The notes below the pieces were generated by a model, which saw nothing but the letters and a program-made list of their open reading frames with translations, searched no databases and was not told the DNA's origin. Both the position numbers and the translations under genes were made by a program. A stretch of DNA of 64,000 nt. Origin: Schizochytrium sp. CCTCC M209059. Lineage: Eukaryota > Sar > Bigyra > Thraustochytrida > Thraustochytriidae. The DNA is taken from NCBI GenBank assembly GCA_000818945.1, contig KN805376.1, positions 503,385 through 567,384 of the forward strand, given 5' to 3'. This document shows, piece after piece, positions 21,524 through 32,000 of this stretch (its first letter is position 1; each line of letters opens with the position of its first letter).

Positions 21524-22396
21524 ATGACGGCCGTTCTGCGGCTGAAGCGCCCCGTCGGCGGCGCGACGCCCACCTCGTTTCGCCTGCCCGGACGCAACGA
21601 TGAGCCCTCCGAGATGAAGGTGGGCCGCAATGGGGAGATCTGCGACGTCTTCTTGTATGTTGACGAGCACCCGAGTTTTCTCTCGCGCGTGCACGCCAAG
21701 TTCGAGCACTGCAAGGGCGAAAAGACGCGTGTCCTCACCTCCGAAGGCATCAAGGAAGAGCTCGAGACGTGGTGGCAAGTGAAAGACAACAAATCTGTCA
21801 ACGGTGTTTTCGTCAATGGAGAGAAACTCACGCCCGAAGACCCGCGGCGACTCCGTCAAGGAGATCGTATCTTCTTTGGCAATCCACAGCACTCCTTCTT
21901 TCTCGAGTACGAGTTTATTATTTACCCTCCTGACTCAAAGGAGGCACAGCGTTTCGAAAAGCAATCCATTGGGCGTCAACGTTCCCGGCGCACGAAACGT
22001 CGCGGTCGCTTCCCATCCGGGCAGCATGCATCGTCCTCTCGGTCGGGCGGTCACCACAATAACGTTGACGGGAGCCAGGCGGGACATGCTGCCGGGTCGT
22101 CGCGAGCGCGCCTTAGCCGTTCTGCCAATGTGGCGCGTACGCCGCCTCTTATGTTTGGCTCTCAGGTGCAACTCCCCGCTGGCTCGTTCGGGGGAAACTC
22201 AAATGAGACCATGCAGGGAGGCCGACCGCGTACGCCCGAGGTCGATCAGTATCATCACCACACGCTCGCCACCTATCCCATGCATACTTCGTCCCCTCTG
22301 GCGAGGCCAGGAACTGCCCCGCCATCAAGCATGGGTCTTTCTGTCGCAGAGGCCACTCAGCGACATGCTGTTTTAAGACAACACCAGCAGCAACAC

Positions 22397-22459
<63 letters not shown>

Positions 22460-22699
22460 CAACCTGATGGCCACAACCATGTGCGATATAACATTGGCCT
22501 CATGAACAGCATGCAACACTCGCATTTAATGGAGTTGCAACGACAGTTTGTTGCTTCCAATACACCTTCCCCTGCGCCAGCAAGAGACAATGTGAACAAC
22601 AACGATAACAGCAACGACGCCCAAGGCAGTGTTCATAAGAATGGGGATAACAGCGGCGGCAACAATGACAACAATGCGAGCAGCAGCAGCAGTAGCAGT

Positions 22700-22730
<31 letters not shown>

Positions 22731-24799
22731 GCAATAACAATAGTCCCTCGAGGTCTGGACCGCCCTCCTTTTTTGTCGCCACGGGTGGTCCCATTCCTGC
22801 AGGGGCAGTTCCCGTGGCTGTCTCTGCGCCTGGCGCCCCGAACCTGACTCCCCAAATGGCCGCTCCAGTCATGCAGGCCGTGCAGGCGAATTCGTCTCCT
22901 CCTCAGGTCGGCATGGCCGGAGCTTCTACTGGGGCCTCGCAAAACACCATTCGTCACGACGATGCCGCTGTTCTTCTTGCGCAAATGCTACGAGACGCAA
23001 CGAAGCCGCGAAACATGCAGCCGCAACAGCAGCAACAGCAAATGCAACAGCAAATTCAACAGTTTCAGCAATTTCAGCAGCAACAGCAGCAGCAGCAGCA
23101 GCAGCAGCAACAGCAACAGCAGCAACAGCAGCAGCAACAAGCCTCTTCCTCGTCGTCATCCTCAGCACCGCCATCGGCCCGCCCAGAGTACGAAGTCGTT
23201 TCCACAATGGGCGGGGCCACCAGCGACCAGCCTCAACCTCAGCACATGCAGTTCCCACCCGAATTCTATTTTGCCGCAGCGACCACGACTTCGCCACCGC
23301 ACGCACTCGCAGAGGTGGCAGGGGCCGCGCCGTCATCGAGGCATCGGAAACGCCGCGCTTCAAAGCGCGCGTCTCGCGACATGTCCTCGTCGTCTTCTGA
23401 TGCCTACGCTCTCGTGAATGACCCGACTCAGCGCCTCGATGGCAACGACGATGCGGACCCGGGCGCAGATGGCGACGCCGAAGACGGCTCGCCTCTGTAC
23501 GATACCCTGTCCGTGTCGCGCGGCGGCGGCGGCGGCGAAGACGAAACTGACGTCGAGACGGGCGCCGACACCCGCAAGAAAAGCCGGCTGGACCCCGACG
23601 CCAAGGGACCCAACGACGATTGTCGACTCTTTACAGTCATGGGAGGTGACATGTGGCCGCTTCTGTGCTCCTTTTTGGAAATGGCAGAGGTGTTCCACTC
23701 CCGTGAAGTCTGCAGCACATTCTTTCACAAAAATAACTTGGTCCTGCAGCAGATCTCCTACATCCGCTGGGACCATCGCTGGAATCAAGAACATGTCGAG
23801 TGGCTCCTGCGGAGGTGTCGCAATGTGCGCCACATTAACGCGGCAGGGTGCTACAACATGATTGACGACCGCGTAGAGATGATTGCCCATTACACGCGAA
23901 ACCTGGAGTCGCTGGACCTGAGCGGCTGCTCGCGCATCGCCACAAAGTCCGTCGAGATCCTGGCCAACAACTGTACCAAACTTCGCTCGCTGCGTCTGCG
24001 TGCGTGCAAGCGTGTTGCAAATACAGAGCCGTCGAAATGCCTGACCAAGTTGGCGTCCAAGTGCCCCGATCTCGAGCACCTCGATCTCAGGTGCTGCAAC
24101 ATGGATGATGAGTCACTCATTAATCTTCTTTCGGTCTGCAAGAATCTCCGCACGCTCGACATTGGCTCGACTGGTTTTGCCAACGTCTCAGATGCGGTCA
24201 TGATGGCCCTTGCGACCCACTGCACCAAACTCGAGCAGCTCGGGGTCATGTGCTGCCGGCAAATCACCGATCGGGGCGTGGAGGCTGTGGCTCGGGGCTG
24301 CGGGGCCACCCTTCGACACTTCACCGTGCACTGCTGCTTCGAGTTGACTGACGTCAGTCTCAAGCACCTCGCGCAGCATTGCAAGCGCCTCGAGAGTTTA
24401 AATGTGCATCGCTGCTTCAAAATTTCCAATTTCGGGATTGAGGCGCTTGCCGAGGGATGCGGGGCAACCTTGCGCGCTCTCGATGTCTCTGCATGCAAGA
24501 TCGACGATGATGCCATCGTTGCCATCGCTAACAAATGCCCTTTGCTGCGTGTGCTGGATGTGCGCTCCTGTGATAGCATCACGAGCAGTTCCATCAGCAA
24601 AATTGCCAAGGGTTGCCCAGCCCTCGAGCAAATTGACCTCAGCGGATGCAAGCACCTCGACGATTCGTGTATCCACGATCTTGCCAATTACTCCAAGAAC
24701 CTCACCATGGTAGAGTTTGGACGTCTTCCTCTCATTACGGAAGATGCGCACCAGACGCTTCGCAACGCCTTGGGTTCTCGAGCTGCTATTTACCTCTAA
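21524..24799 (+). CDS. FHA domain - F-box-like - leucine-rich repeat protein
   Basis: The predicted protein has 1091 residues from MTAVLRLKRPVGG. Residues about 30-135 form an FHA domain, a phosphothreonine reader, with the conserved VGR, SRVHAKF and NKSVNGVFVNG elements. The middle is disordered: polyglutamine at about 285-317 and 501-540 and an Asn/Ser-rich stretch at about 356-408. Residues about 700-760 (MWPLLCSFLEMAEVFHSREV and following) look like an F-box. The remaining ~330 residues are a run of cysteine-containing LRRs of the AMN1/FBXL2 type (LESLDLSGCSRIATKSVEIL, LRVLDVRSCDSITSSSI). F-box/LRR proteins are substrate receptors of SCF ubiquitin ligases bound through Skp1. The FHA domain suggests phosphorylation-dependent recruitment. 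I know no standard family with this order, so the combined function is inferred. Confidence 0.85.
22377..22464 (+). repeat. CAG/CAA polyglutamine tract 1
   Basis: A CAG-rich tract encodes a His/Gln then pure Gln run in the disordered middle of the FHA/F-box protein. Confidence 0.9.
23022..23140 (+). repeat. CAG/CAA polyglutamine tract 2
   Basis: A second, longer Gln-rich tract in the same gene, interrupted by Met, Ile and Phe codons. Confidence 0.9.
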
Positions 24800-25107
24800 T
24801 TCATTCATCATTGTTCACTTACCTCATCATGATTGCTACTCTTGACAAAAGAATAAAACCGTTTTCTTTCGGATTACTGGGCAATTTTTTACTCTAGAGG
24901 ATAATAAACAACCAAGCCCAAGCAAGCAAGCAAGCAAGCAAGCATCTTTGACGGTGGCCGTCGCGGCGGTCGTGAGCAGAAAAGGCCCACGAGAGGCTTA
25001 GGGAAGATCGGTCGAGTGGCTCGTGACCGATCCCGAACGACTCATCCGTCTGCTTGCCTGCTTGCTTTTGCGCCCTCACCGACACATCTCTCCTTGGACC
25101 ACACAGG
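24800..25107. other. Short intergenic region with AAGC repeat
   Basis: It contains an AATAAA at 24852-24857, 53 bases after the FHA/F-box stop, and an AAGC microsatellite at 24919-24944. The latter probably lies in the promoter or leader of the following gene. Confidence 0.6.
24852..24857 (+). terminator. Candidate polyadenylation signal AATAAA
   Basis: An AATAAA hexamer lies 53 bases after the stop of the FHA/F-box gene. Whether this lineage uses the hexamer is not known from the sequence. Confidence 0.35.
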
Positions 25108-26940
25108 ATGTCAACAAAAACTGCCGACCCCAACTGCAACGATGTTCGCCAGGAGGACGTGCCGGTGTCCAGCAGCGAGGCCAACGAGCAAGGAACAGAG
25201 AGACGGGCAGAGAGCAGCGCGACCCCAGACCAGCTTGGAGCATCGCATGGTCCCGTCGAGCATCTTCAAGGCGCAGAGCTCGAACATCTGCAAAAGAAAC
25301 ACGTTGAAGCATGCGCAGCCCTGGAAAAGGCACTTGGCAGGCTTAATGCAGACGAAGATGAGGTCTCCACGCTGAGACAACAGCTTGACCTCATGCGCGA
25401 ACAGATCTCCACAGATATTGAGAGCGCTGCCTCAATGATACGGCAGCAGCAACGCGCTTCTCGGGTTCGAACGCCCCCACAACCATCGTCATCTCCAGCA
25501 CCACTCCTAACTGTACCGTCGTCACCCTCAGCGTTGTCTTCTGAATCCTATCACTCTCCTGTCCGAATGCAGGGTGCGAATGCTCGCCGAAAATCAGCAG
25601 GACTTCTCAGCGCCTATCGATCGCCAGAGTCAGCAGCATCGTCAACGCATTCGACCACATCGAGATCTCCATCGCGAACAGGGCTGAGTCCTAAATCAAA
25701 AGCGTCCCAAATCCGCGGACCTGAGGCGCTAGGCCGTTCACCATTGTCGCCTCAGTGGAGTCCGCACATGCGAAGACGTTCATACGAGTCTGCCTTGCGA
25801 CACGTTGCGCCACCAGAAGCCATCGCGAGACGACGATCAGCCGGATCTGCCTCATACACGTCACATCAGCGCGTGAAAGAGTCTTCTCGTCACACGCCGC
25901 CGCGCCAAGACTATTTCGCGCGAGCCTCCCGTCGACCACACTCTGCCGGCTTTTCGCGGTCTCAAAGATTTTACGAAAATGATATGATGAAGAATGACAA
26001 TGGCGATGCGAATGCTGATCGCGACAGTAGTCGCGAAAAATGGGGCTACCGACACCGCGTTGACGGCGACGAGCACTCCCATACGTTTCCTGAGTCTCAT
26101 CGCTCCGGGCGACGAATTTCGTCTTCACAAGAAAACGTACGGTACGAGAATCACGAATCGCGATCCATTTACAATACTGTAAATCGCGACCAACCGATTC
26201 GGGAAGGTGAAGGACGCTACGTTGCAAGACGCGGTGAAGAGAGAAATTGGTCGTCGCGCTCGGATCAACGTCCTAGTCGTTCCTTCGAGCAGGATAGCTC
26301 GCTTGCGGCTCAAAGTCGGCGCTCGAATCACAAGCACGACGCGTACGCGGGCTATAACTACGAAGATGACAATCGTGCACGCTCTGGCTCCCGACGAGGC
26401 GAAAGAGTAGAATATTCGGGCGCCGTCGTCGACGATGAGGAAGGAGAGCTCATGGATGAGGAAGAGCTTCGCGACGGTGGTCGCTTTCATGGTGATGACT
26501 TTGATGACGATGCATTGGCCTACGACAATCTCGAAGGGACACGCGAAACTTCAAGCTCGAGCCGCGAAAGTGAACTGAGACGAGCCCTTCGTAGCCTGCA
26601 CGACGAATTGCAGTGGGTCGACGAAAACGCGATCCAGGCGCGTATTGAGAGTGAGCGTAGGCTCATGAACCTCGTAGAAGCCCTCGCCGCACGGGTCGCC
26701 TCTCTGGAGTCTGAGAAGATAGATCTTCAGACCAAGTATCACGAAGCCCAAGCTGCACTTCAGCCGGATGTGGAGCAGCGACTCTTTGCCCTTGAAGACG
26801 CAGCTGCCTCGATCCAGAACGAGACGCCTCGACTCGCAGATACCCTCGACATCGTTCAGCAAGAGATTGTGCAGGTCAGAATTTCTCTGGAGGAGGCCCG
26901 AGCCAAGCAGGATACTCTTCAAGAAAGAAAACAGCATCAG

Positions 26941-26971
<31 letters not shown>

Positions 26972-27369
26972 GCTACGAGCGAGGGGAGCAAATGGACATG
27001 CTCGCCCCAACCAGTGCTGAAATGGAGGTCTTTGAACGTCTTGCAAAGGAAAGGGCAGAGATGGTTCGCGAAGAGTGCTCAGCGGACCTGCGTCGAGCTA
27101 TGCACGAGCTGGACGTTGGACGCAAGATCGATAATGCAAGTCTCGATAACAGATTGCGCGATGCACTTGCGAGACTCGACCTTTTGGAGCAACGAATAAC
27201 AGATGACCATGAACAAAGCGTACAAATGCTCGAGCTTTTGCTTCAGGAAAAGAGGCCGCGGGGTGCGGCCTCTGCGGCGAGCTCAACTACCTCATCTACC
27301 CAGTCTCTCAGTCAGTCTCAGGCCCAGGCTCAAACCCGCCAGCGACGAAGGTCTTCAGGGGCTCGCTGA
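25108..27369 (+). CDS. Arg/Ser-rich coiled-coil protein, unknown function
   Basis: The 753-residue protein starts at MSTKTADPNCNDVRQED, the first ATG in an otherwise longer frame. An N-terminal coiled coil (about 60-110) is followed by a low-complexity region dominated by Ser, Arg, Pro, His and Tyr (about 120-450; for example RRSYESALRHVAPPEAIARR) and an acidic patch. A C-terminal helical part (about 490-720) has long heptad-like stretches (LRRALRSLHDELQWVDENAI, LVEALAARVASLESEKIDLQ) and a Gln run. No known domain was recognised. Composition suggests a cytoskeletal, centrosomal or RNA-granule scaffold, but that is a guess. Confidence 0.75.
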
Positions 27370-27609
27370 CACACACCCACACCCACACACATACACGCAC
27401 AAAACATTTCCCTATTTACCGAGCACAGGGCTTTGGGCTCGGCTTGCTGCCGTGTATGGACAGACCTGTATCAAACTATTAGCTCGCTATCATGAAAAGT
27501 AGACCGCACGGCATGAAATTATTCATCATTTTGACATATCGTCATTGACGCAGAAATGAAAAAAGGGGCGCGGGGAGAAAAGACGTGACAAATGGGCAGA
27601 AAGATGTTG

Positions 27610-28464
27610 TTACAGTGGCGTAAAGGTCGTGCGCACTGATCCGCCCATGACCTTGCGCTCGTTCGCAGATTCCTTCGCAACACCTGAAAAGCTCGAGGTC
27701 ACCTCGTTGAGAATCTCGAATGCGCGCTGTTTGCGCATGTTGGGAGGAATTTTCGCAGATCGTCGCAGAACAATCGTGATGCGCACCTGGAACCCCTTTT
27801 CAATGAACTGCTTGGCACGGCTGACTTTGAATTCGAGATCGTTGGCTTCAATATTTGTGCCGAACTTGAGTTCTTTCATAGTGTTCTGTTTTGAATGAAG
27901 ACGCGACTGCTGCTGGGCCTTGGATGCTTTCTTGTCAAGATCGTACTTGTACTTGGCAACATCCATGAGCTTGCAAATTGGTACGGCCTTGTGGAGCTCT
28001 TTCTGTTCCGGGTCGGCAGGTTTGAGTTGCAAGAGCTCCATCTCTGCCTTGGCGGCCGCCTGCAAAGCGCGCTCGATCGGGATCACGCCGTGGTTTGTTC
28101 CCTTTTCGTCGATGAACCGCACCATGCCCTCGTGGCTTTGGATAGCGGTACCCGTAACAAAGACCTGAGGTTTCCCAGCCAAGCCTCGGAGTTGGATTGT
28201 CGACCGAGCCGATCCTTGCGCGACACCGCACCGTGCAGCCAAAAGTGACGAGTTTGCTAATGATGCAGGTGCATTAAATTCACTCATGCAAGCACGAACG
28301 GCCAGGTTGAGAGGTGCATGAGGAAGATGCGCCCGTGGTGCCGGCCGTGCTGCTAAAGTGGCCAGGCCCTGTGCGGTGCAGCCGGGTCGTAGCGGTAGGC
28401 ATGCTGATCTCGCGGCCATGCGCCGAGCAATAGCGGCAAGCGGGCTCATGAGGCTCCTCTGCAT
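27610..28464 (-). CDS. Mitochondrial translation initiation factor IF-3
   Basis: IF-3 binds the small ribosomal subunit, prevents premature joining and checks the start codon. The protein has 284 residues from ATG 28464. The first ~90 residues are rich in Arg, Ala, Leu and Ser with few acids (MQRSLMSPLAAIARRMAARS), typical of a mitochondrial presequence. The IF-3 N domain begins around GMVRFIDEKGTNHGVIPIER and includes CKLMDVAKYKYDLDKKA, equivalent to the family's CRIMDYGKYKYE motif. The C domain has MKELKFGTNIEANDLEFKVS and FIEKGFQVRITIVLRRSAK. It ends shortly after the C domain and lacks a long extension. It is transcribed divergently from TRAPPC8. Confidence 0.92.
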   Translation of the reverse strand: MQRSLMSPLAAIARRMAARSACLPLRPGCTAQGLATLAARPAPRAHLPHAPLNLAVRACMSEFNAPASLANSSLLAARCGVAQGSARSTIQLRGLAGKPQVFVTGTAIQSHEGMVRFIDEKGTNHGVIPIERALQAAAKAEMELLQLKPADPEQKELHKAVPICKLMDVAKYKYDLDKKASKAQQQSRLHSKQNTMKELKFGTNIEANDLEFKVSRAKQFIEKGFQVRITIVLRRSAKIPPNMRKQRAFEILNEVTSSFSGVAKESANERKVMGGSVRTTFTPL

Positions 28465-29063
28465 GCTCCCTCTTTTCAGTGGGCTGCCGAGCTTGGCAAT
28501 CTTCTACGCTTAATTCGTTGGTCACCTTTGGACGTAAGCCAACCAAGTATGTCCTTGACGTTGGCTCTCCTTGCCCCGTCTAATCGGGTCAAGTCAAGTC
28601 AAGTCAAGCCGCACGTCGAATCAACACGTCTCGTCTCACGTTGTGTTTCTCGTTTGTGCACGAGTCGACGTCGATCCCGAGGCCACGAGCTCTCCCGCTG
28701 CTTGCACCAAACAAAGTTAGAAGACAACTTCCTCGCGCACGTGGGCGAGTGATTGCACGCACGCGCCTCGAGGCAGGCCTCTCGCAGCAGCGATCCGGTG
28801 TCAGTCCGAGTTGCCGCCCTCCGCCGCGCCAGCGCTCGTGTCGCTGCGCCACGCCACGAATGATGTAGTCAAAATGGTTTGCGGCCGCAGCTGCTCCTCC
28901 TGATAGACGGGGCACAAGTGTTGCAGAACTCATTTTCAAAGGACAAAGAGCACATTTGTAGGTATCTTCGGAGGGTGCGACTTTTTGCAGGACGCGCAGT
29001 TGCAGCCTTGTGCGCGCAGAGATCCATCGCCACGTCGTGCGCACGTGGGGAGCAGCGAGGAGG
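28465..29063. other. Divergent promoter region
   Basis: This lies between mitochondrial IF-3 (-) and TRAPPC8 (+), and contains an AAGTC pentamer repeat at 28589-28610. The TRAPPC8 frame continues 18 codons upstream of the chosen ATG but only from a GTG. No separate gene is supported. Confidence 0.6.
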
Positions 29064-32000
29064 ATGGCGGGGCGCGGGAGCGGAGAAGATTCGCCGCTCG
29101 TAGTTCTCCAGCGGAGGCTGCACCGCGCGCATGCGCCGCTCGTGCTCGTGCAGAGCACGGAAAATGCAAACTTGATCGCGGAGCGCGACAACGGGCTGAC
29201 GCTCCCAGAGCTCCTCGCGCCCTTTGGCGTGCAGGAAGGCCAGGTCCCGTTTCGCACGCCCATGCGGTCCTATGGGCTTCGAGACTTTCGCGTCGACTTT
29301 GCAGCAGCGCCCGAACTCGAGCCCATTAGCTTCAAGGCCGCCGAGGAACTCTTGCACTCTGTCGTACAGGCGAAGGTGCCCAAGCAGGGCCTCGACGCGA
29401 CCTTGCGCAGCGGTCCCGAGGACAGCGATGACTTGTCGCGATTCGTGCGCACCACGCATAAACAGCCATGGTATGCCGCTTGCCGCGACACGCTGACGCG
29501 GACCTTTCAGCATCACGAGACGGAGATGTTTGGATCTCCCGTTGGCTGCATGGTCGTCACAACGACCGCCGACGGTGATCCAATGACTTGCTTCGAGCAA
29601 CTGAAAAATCCACACTTTTTCCCGAGCGCATACCAGAATGGACAGTACGATCCAAACGTACCAATGTTCTACCTCCTCTTGCACGATACTAGTGACCCCC
29701 GCGCTGCGGAGGTCGACGCCGAGGCCATGGCGGGCGTCATCAAAGCGAAGCTTCCCACGAACTCGTTCTTTTTTGTTTCTTTGGAGAATTCTCGCGATCC
29801 CTCGTTACCCTCTCACGCAAATCTTTGGGCTCCTTTTGTCCAGCGTGCACTCGTTCGGACGAAAAGCGATGAGCGAGAAGGCCTGCGGACAACGAGTCCC
29901 GGCGCAAAGCTCTCTGACAAAGACATCAAAACCCTCAAGTCATTCACTAAGAACCTCATCATTACGGGAGTCCTCTCGTCGATGGAGGGGAAGATCTCAG
30001 AGCTCGACGCCCGGGTGACTGCGCAGCGCAAAGGACTTCGCAACACCTTTCGAAGTTTCTGGCGCAAACCCAAGGAAGGCGCCGAATCAAGCTCTGCTTC
30101 CTACAACGCCTCAACGTCTGCTTCCTCAAGGCGAATTCGCTACTTGCATGATACAATCGAGAGCAACATTCGTCTTTTGGCAGACCTCGCTTTCATGGTA
30201 CAAGATTACGAGCTCGCGCTCAGCATGTACCGCATTGCGCGGGATGACTTTGGTGGCGACAAGGAGCTCTTGCATCAGGGCTCGGCGCTGGAGATGATGG
30301 CGATCTGTAACCTTATGCGTGGAAGTCCGGAACGCGATACTTTGGACTATGTACGTCGATCTCAGGCATGCTACAAAGATTTACTCGGTGCAATACGCGC
30401 GCAAGGTGGCACAACGAGCTCCAGCGGCTCGCAAGCGTCAATGGCGGCTCGCTTTCTTACCAAGTCAACCTTTCTCTTTGTAGATATCGTACTTGCCTTT
30501 GGTGGGACGGCGCGCCTCTATCGTGAAGCGACCGAGCTGCTTGCACGCGCCTCACTTGAAGAGACGCCGCTGTGCGCCGCTGTGCTGCTTGAGCAAACAG
30601 GAATTTTCTTGGTATACCAGGAGCTTGCTTCAACGGGTTCATGGTCTTACAGCTTGTTATCGTCCGGCAACGACGGCGCGCGACGAGCAAACCAGACCTC
30701 CGGCGCCTCTGGCGCTCCCCCACAAGCCCTCAGTCGACGTTTGCGAAAGTTCGGCTTCCATATGGTCATGGCAGGCCTTTTGTTCAAAAAGGATCATCAG
30801 GTGGAGCACGCGCTGCGCTGCTTGGCGACAGTCCGCGCTCTCTACCAGAGCTCGCGATGGGCGCATATCAAAGATCACTTGGCATCCACCATGGCCGAGC
30901 ACGCCGCTGCGCTCGGGGACTTGGAGCATGCACTGCCGTTCTGGGCAGAGGTTCTCGAGCGCGGTAACGAAATGCAGCCCAAACAAGCGACTATTATGGA
31001 CGAAATGGAGCATCGAATGAACGCACATGATCAATTCAAGGCAGATGCAGACTGGCCTTTTTCTCTGCCTATCGTCGACGATGCTCGGATCGGAGTACAC
31101 AGAGCTCTTAATGCATCGGTGCTACCCGAGTTGACCTCGCTCGAACCGGACTCCTCACTCGTGGCACCAGAAGATGATATTACGACTGGCGCGAATGAGT
31201 CTGCACGGGCGCTGGCCGCTCGCGAGGCGCGCAAAGTAACGCGAAGTGAGCTACGTCGGCGACAAGAAGCAGAATGGGTTCAGCTGCACAGTTTCTTGGA
31301 CCTTGCCGCGCCTCGCCCTCCTGGGCTCAAGGCAGAACCCCTTGATGCGGCGCAGCGCAGACCCAGACGCGGCAAGCGGCATCAGCCGCAACCACAAGTC
31401 TGTTATGCGGGAGAGTCTGTGTACGTTGATGTGCCGATGCGAAACCCTTGCGCTCTCAAGCTGGCGATTAGTGAGATCCAGCTCATCGGGCAGCTCGTCG
31501 ACGAACAAGGGAATCTTTTGTCAAATGATACGGATGCCGGTGCCGTTATCGAGGCCCGCGTCATCGACAGACTGGTGCTTGACGAGTCTTCGGAGCGCAT
31601 GGTGCGTCTCGAAGTCCTCCCCACGCGTGCTGGTACGCTAACAGTGATTGGTGTCCAGTGGCGTCTTTTTGGCAAGGCCCTTGTCCGTCGCATGTTCGAC
31701 ATTCGCGGACCACTCATCGTCGACACCCAGGAGGACCGCGTCGCAGGCGCTCGCGCTCAAGATCTGCGACTGCAAAAGACGGTGCGACAGCCATCGGCGT
31801 GGCTTGGTGCGGACCTCGACCTCGCTCAAACTGTCTTCGAAGGGGAAACCGTGACAGCCAATCTTTTTCTCATTAACCGTGGCGCATTGCCCTGTTCGGG
31901 GCATATTGTCATTGGGACCAACGCTCCTACTCTGTGTGTGGGCAGCGCCGCTGCGGAGAACGATGACGCCGTTGTTGGCGATCAGCTTGCGCCCGTACTA

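Noticed and set aside
20681..21892. 403-codon minus-strand frame in the FHA/F-box leader
   Set aside because: The product is low-complexity Arg/Ala/Ser from GC-rich repeats, and its N-terminal part is antisense of the FHA domain.
28869..29684. 271-codon minus frame at the start of TRAPPC8
   Set aside because: It is antisense to the conserved TRAPPC8 N-terminus and has no recognisable product.
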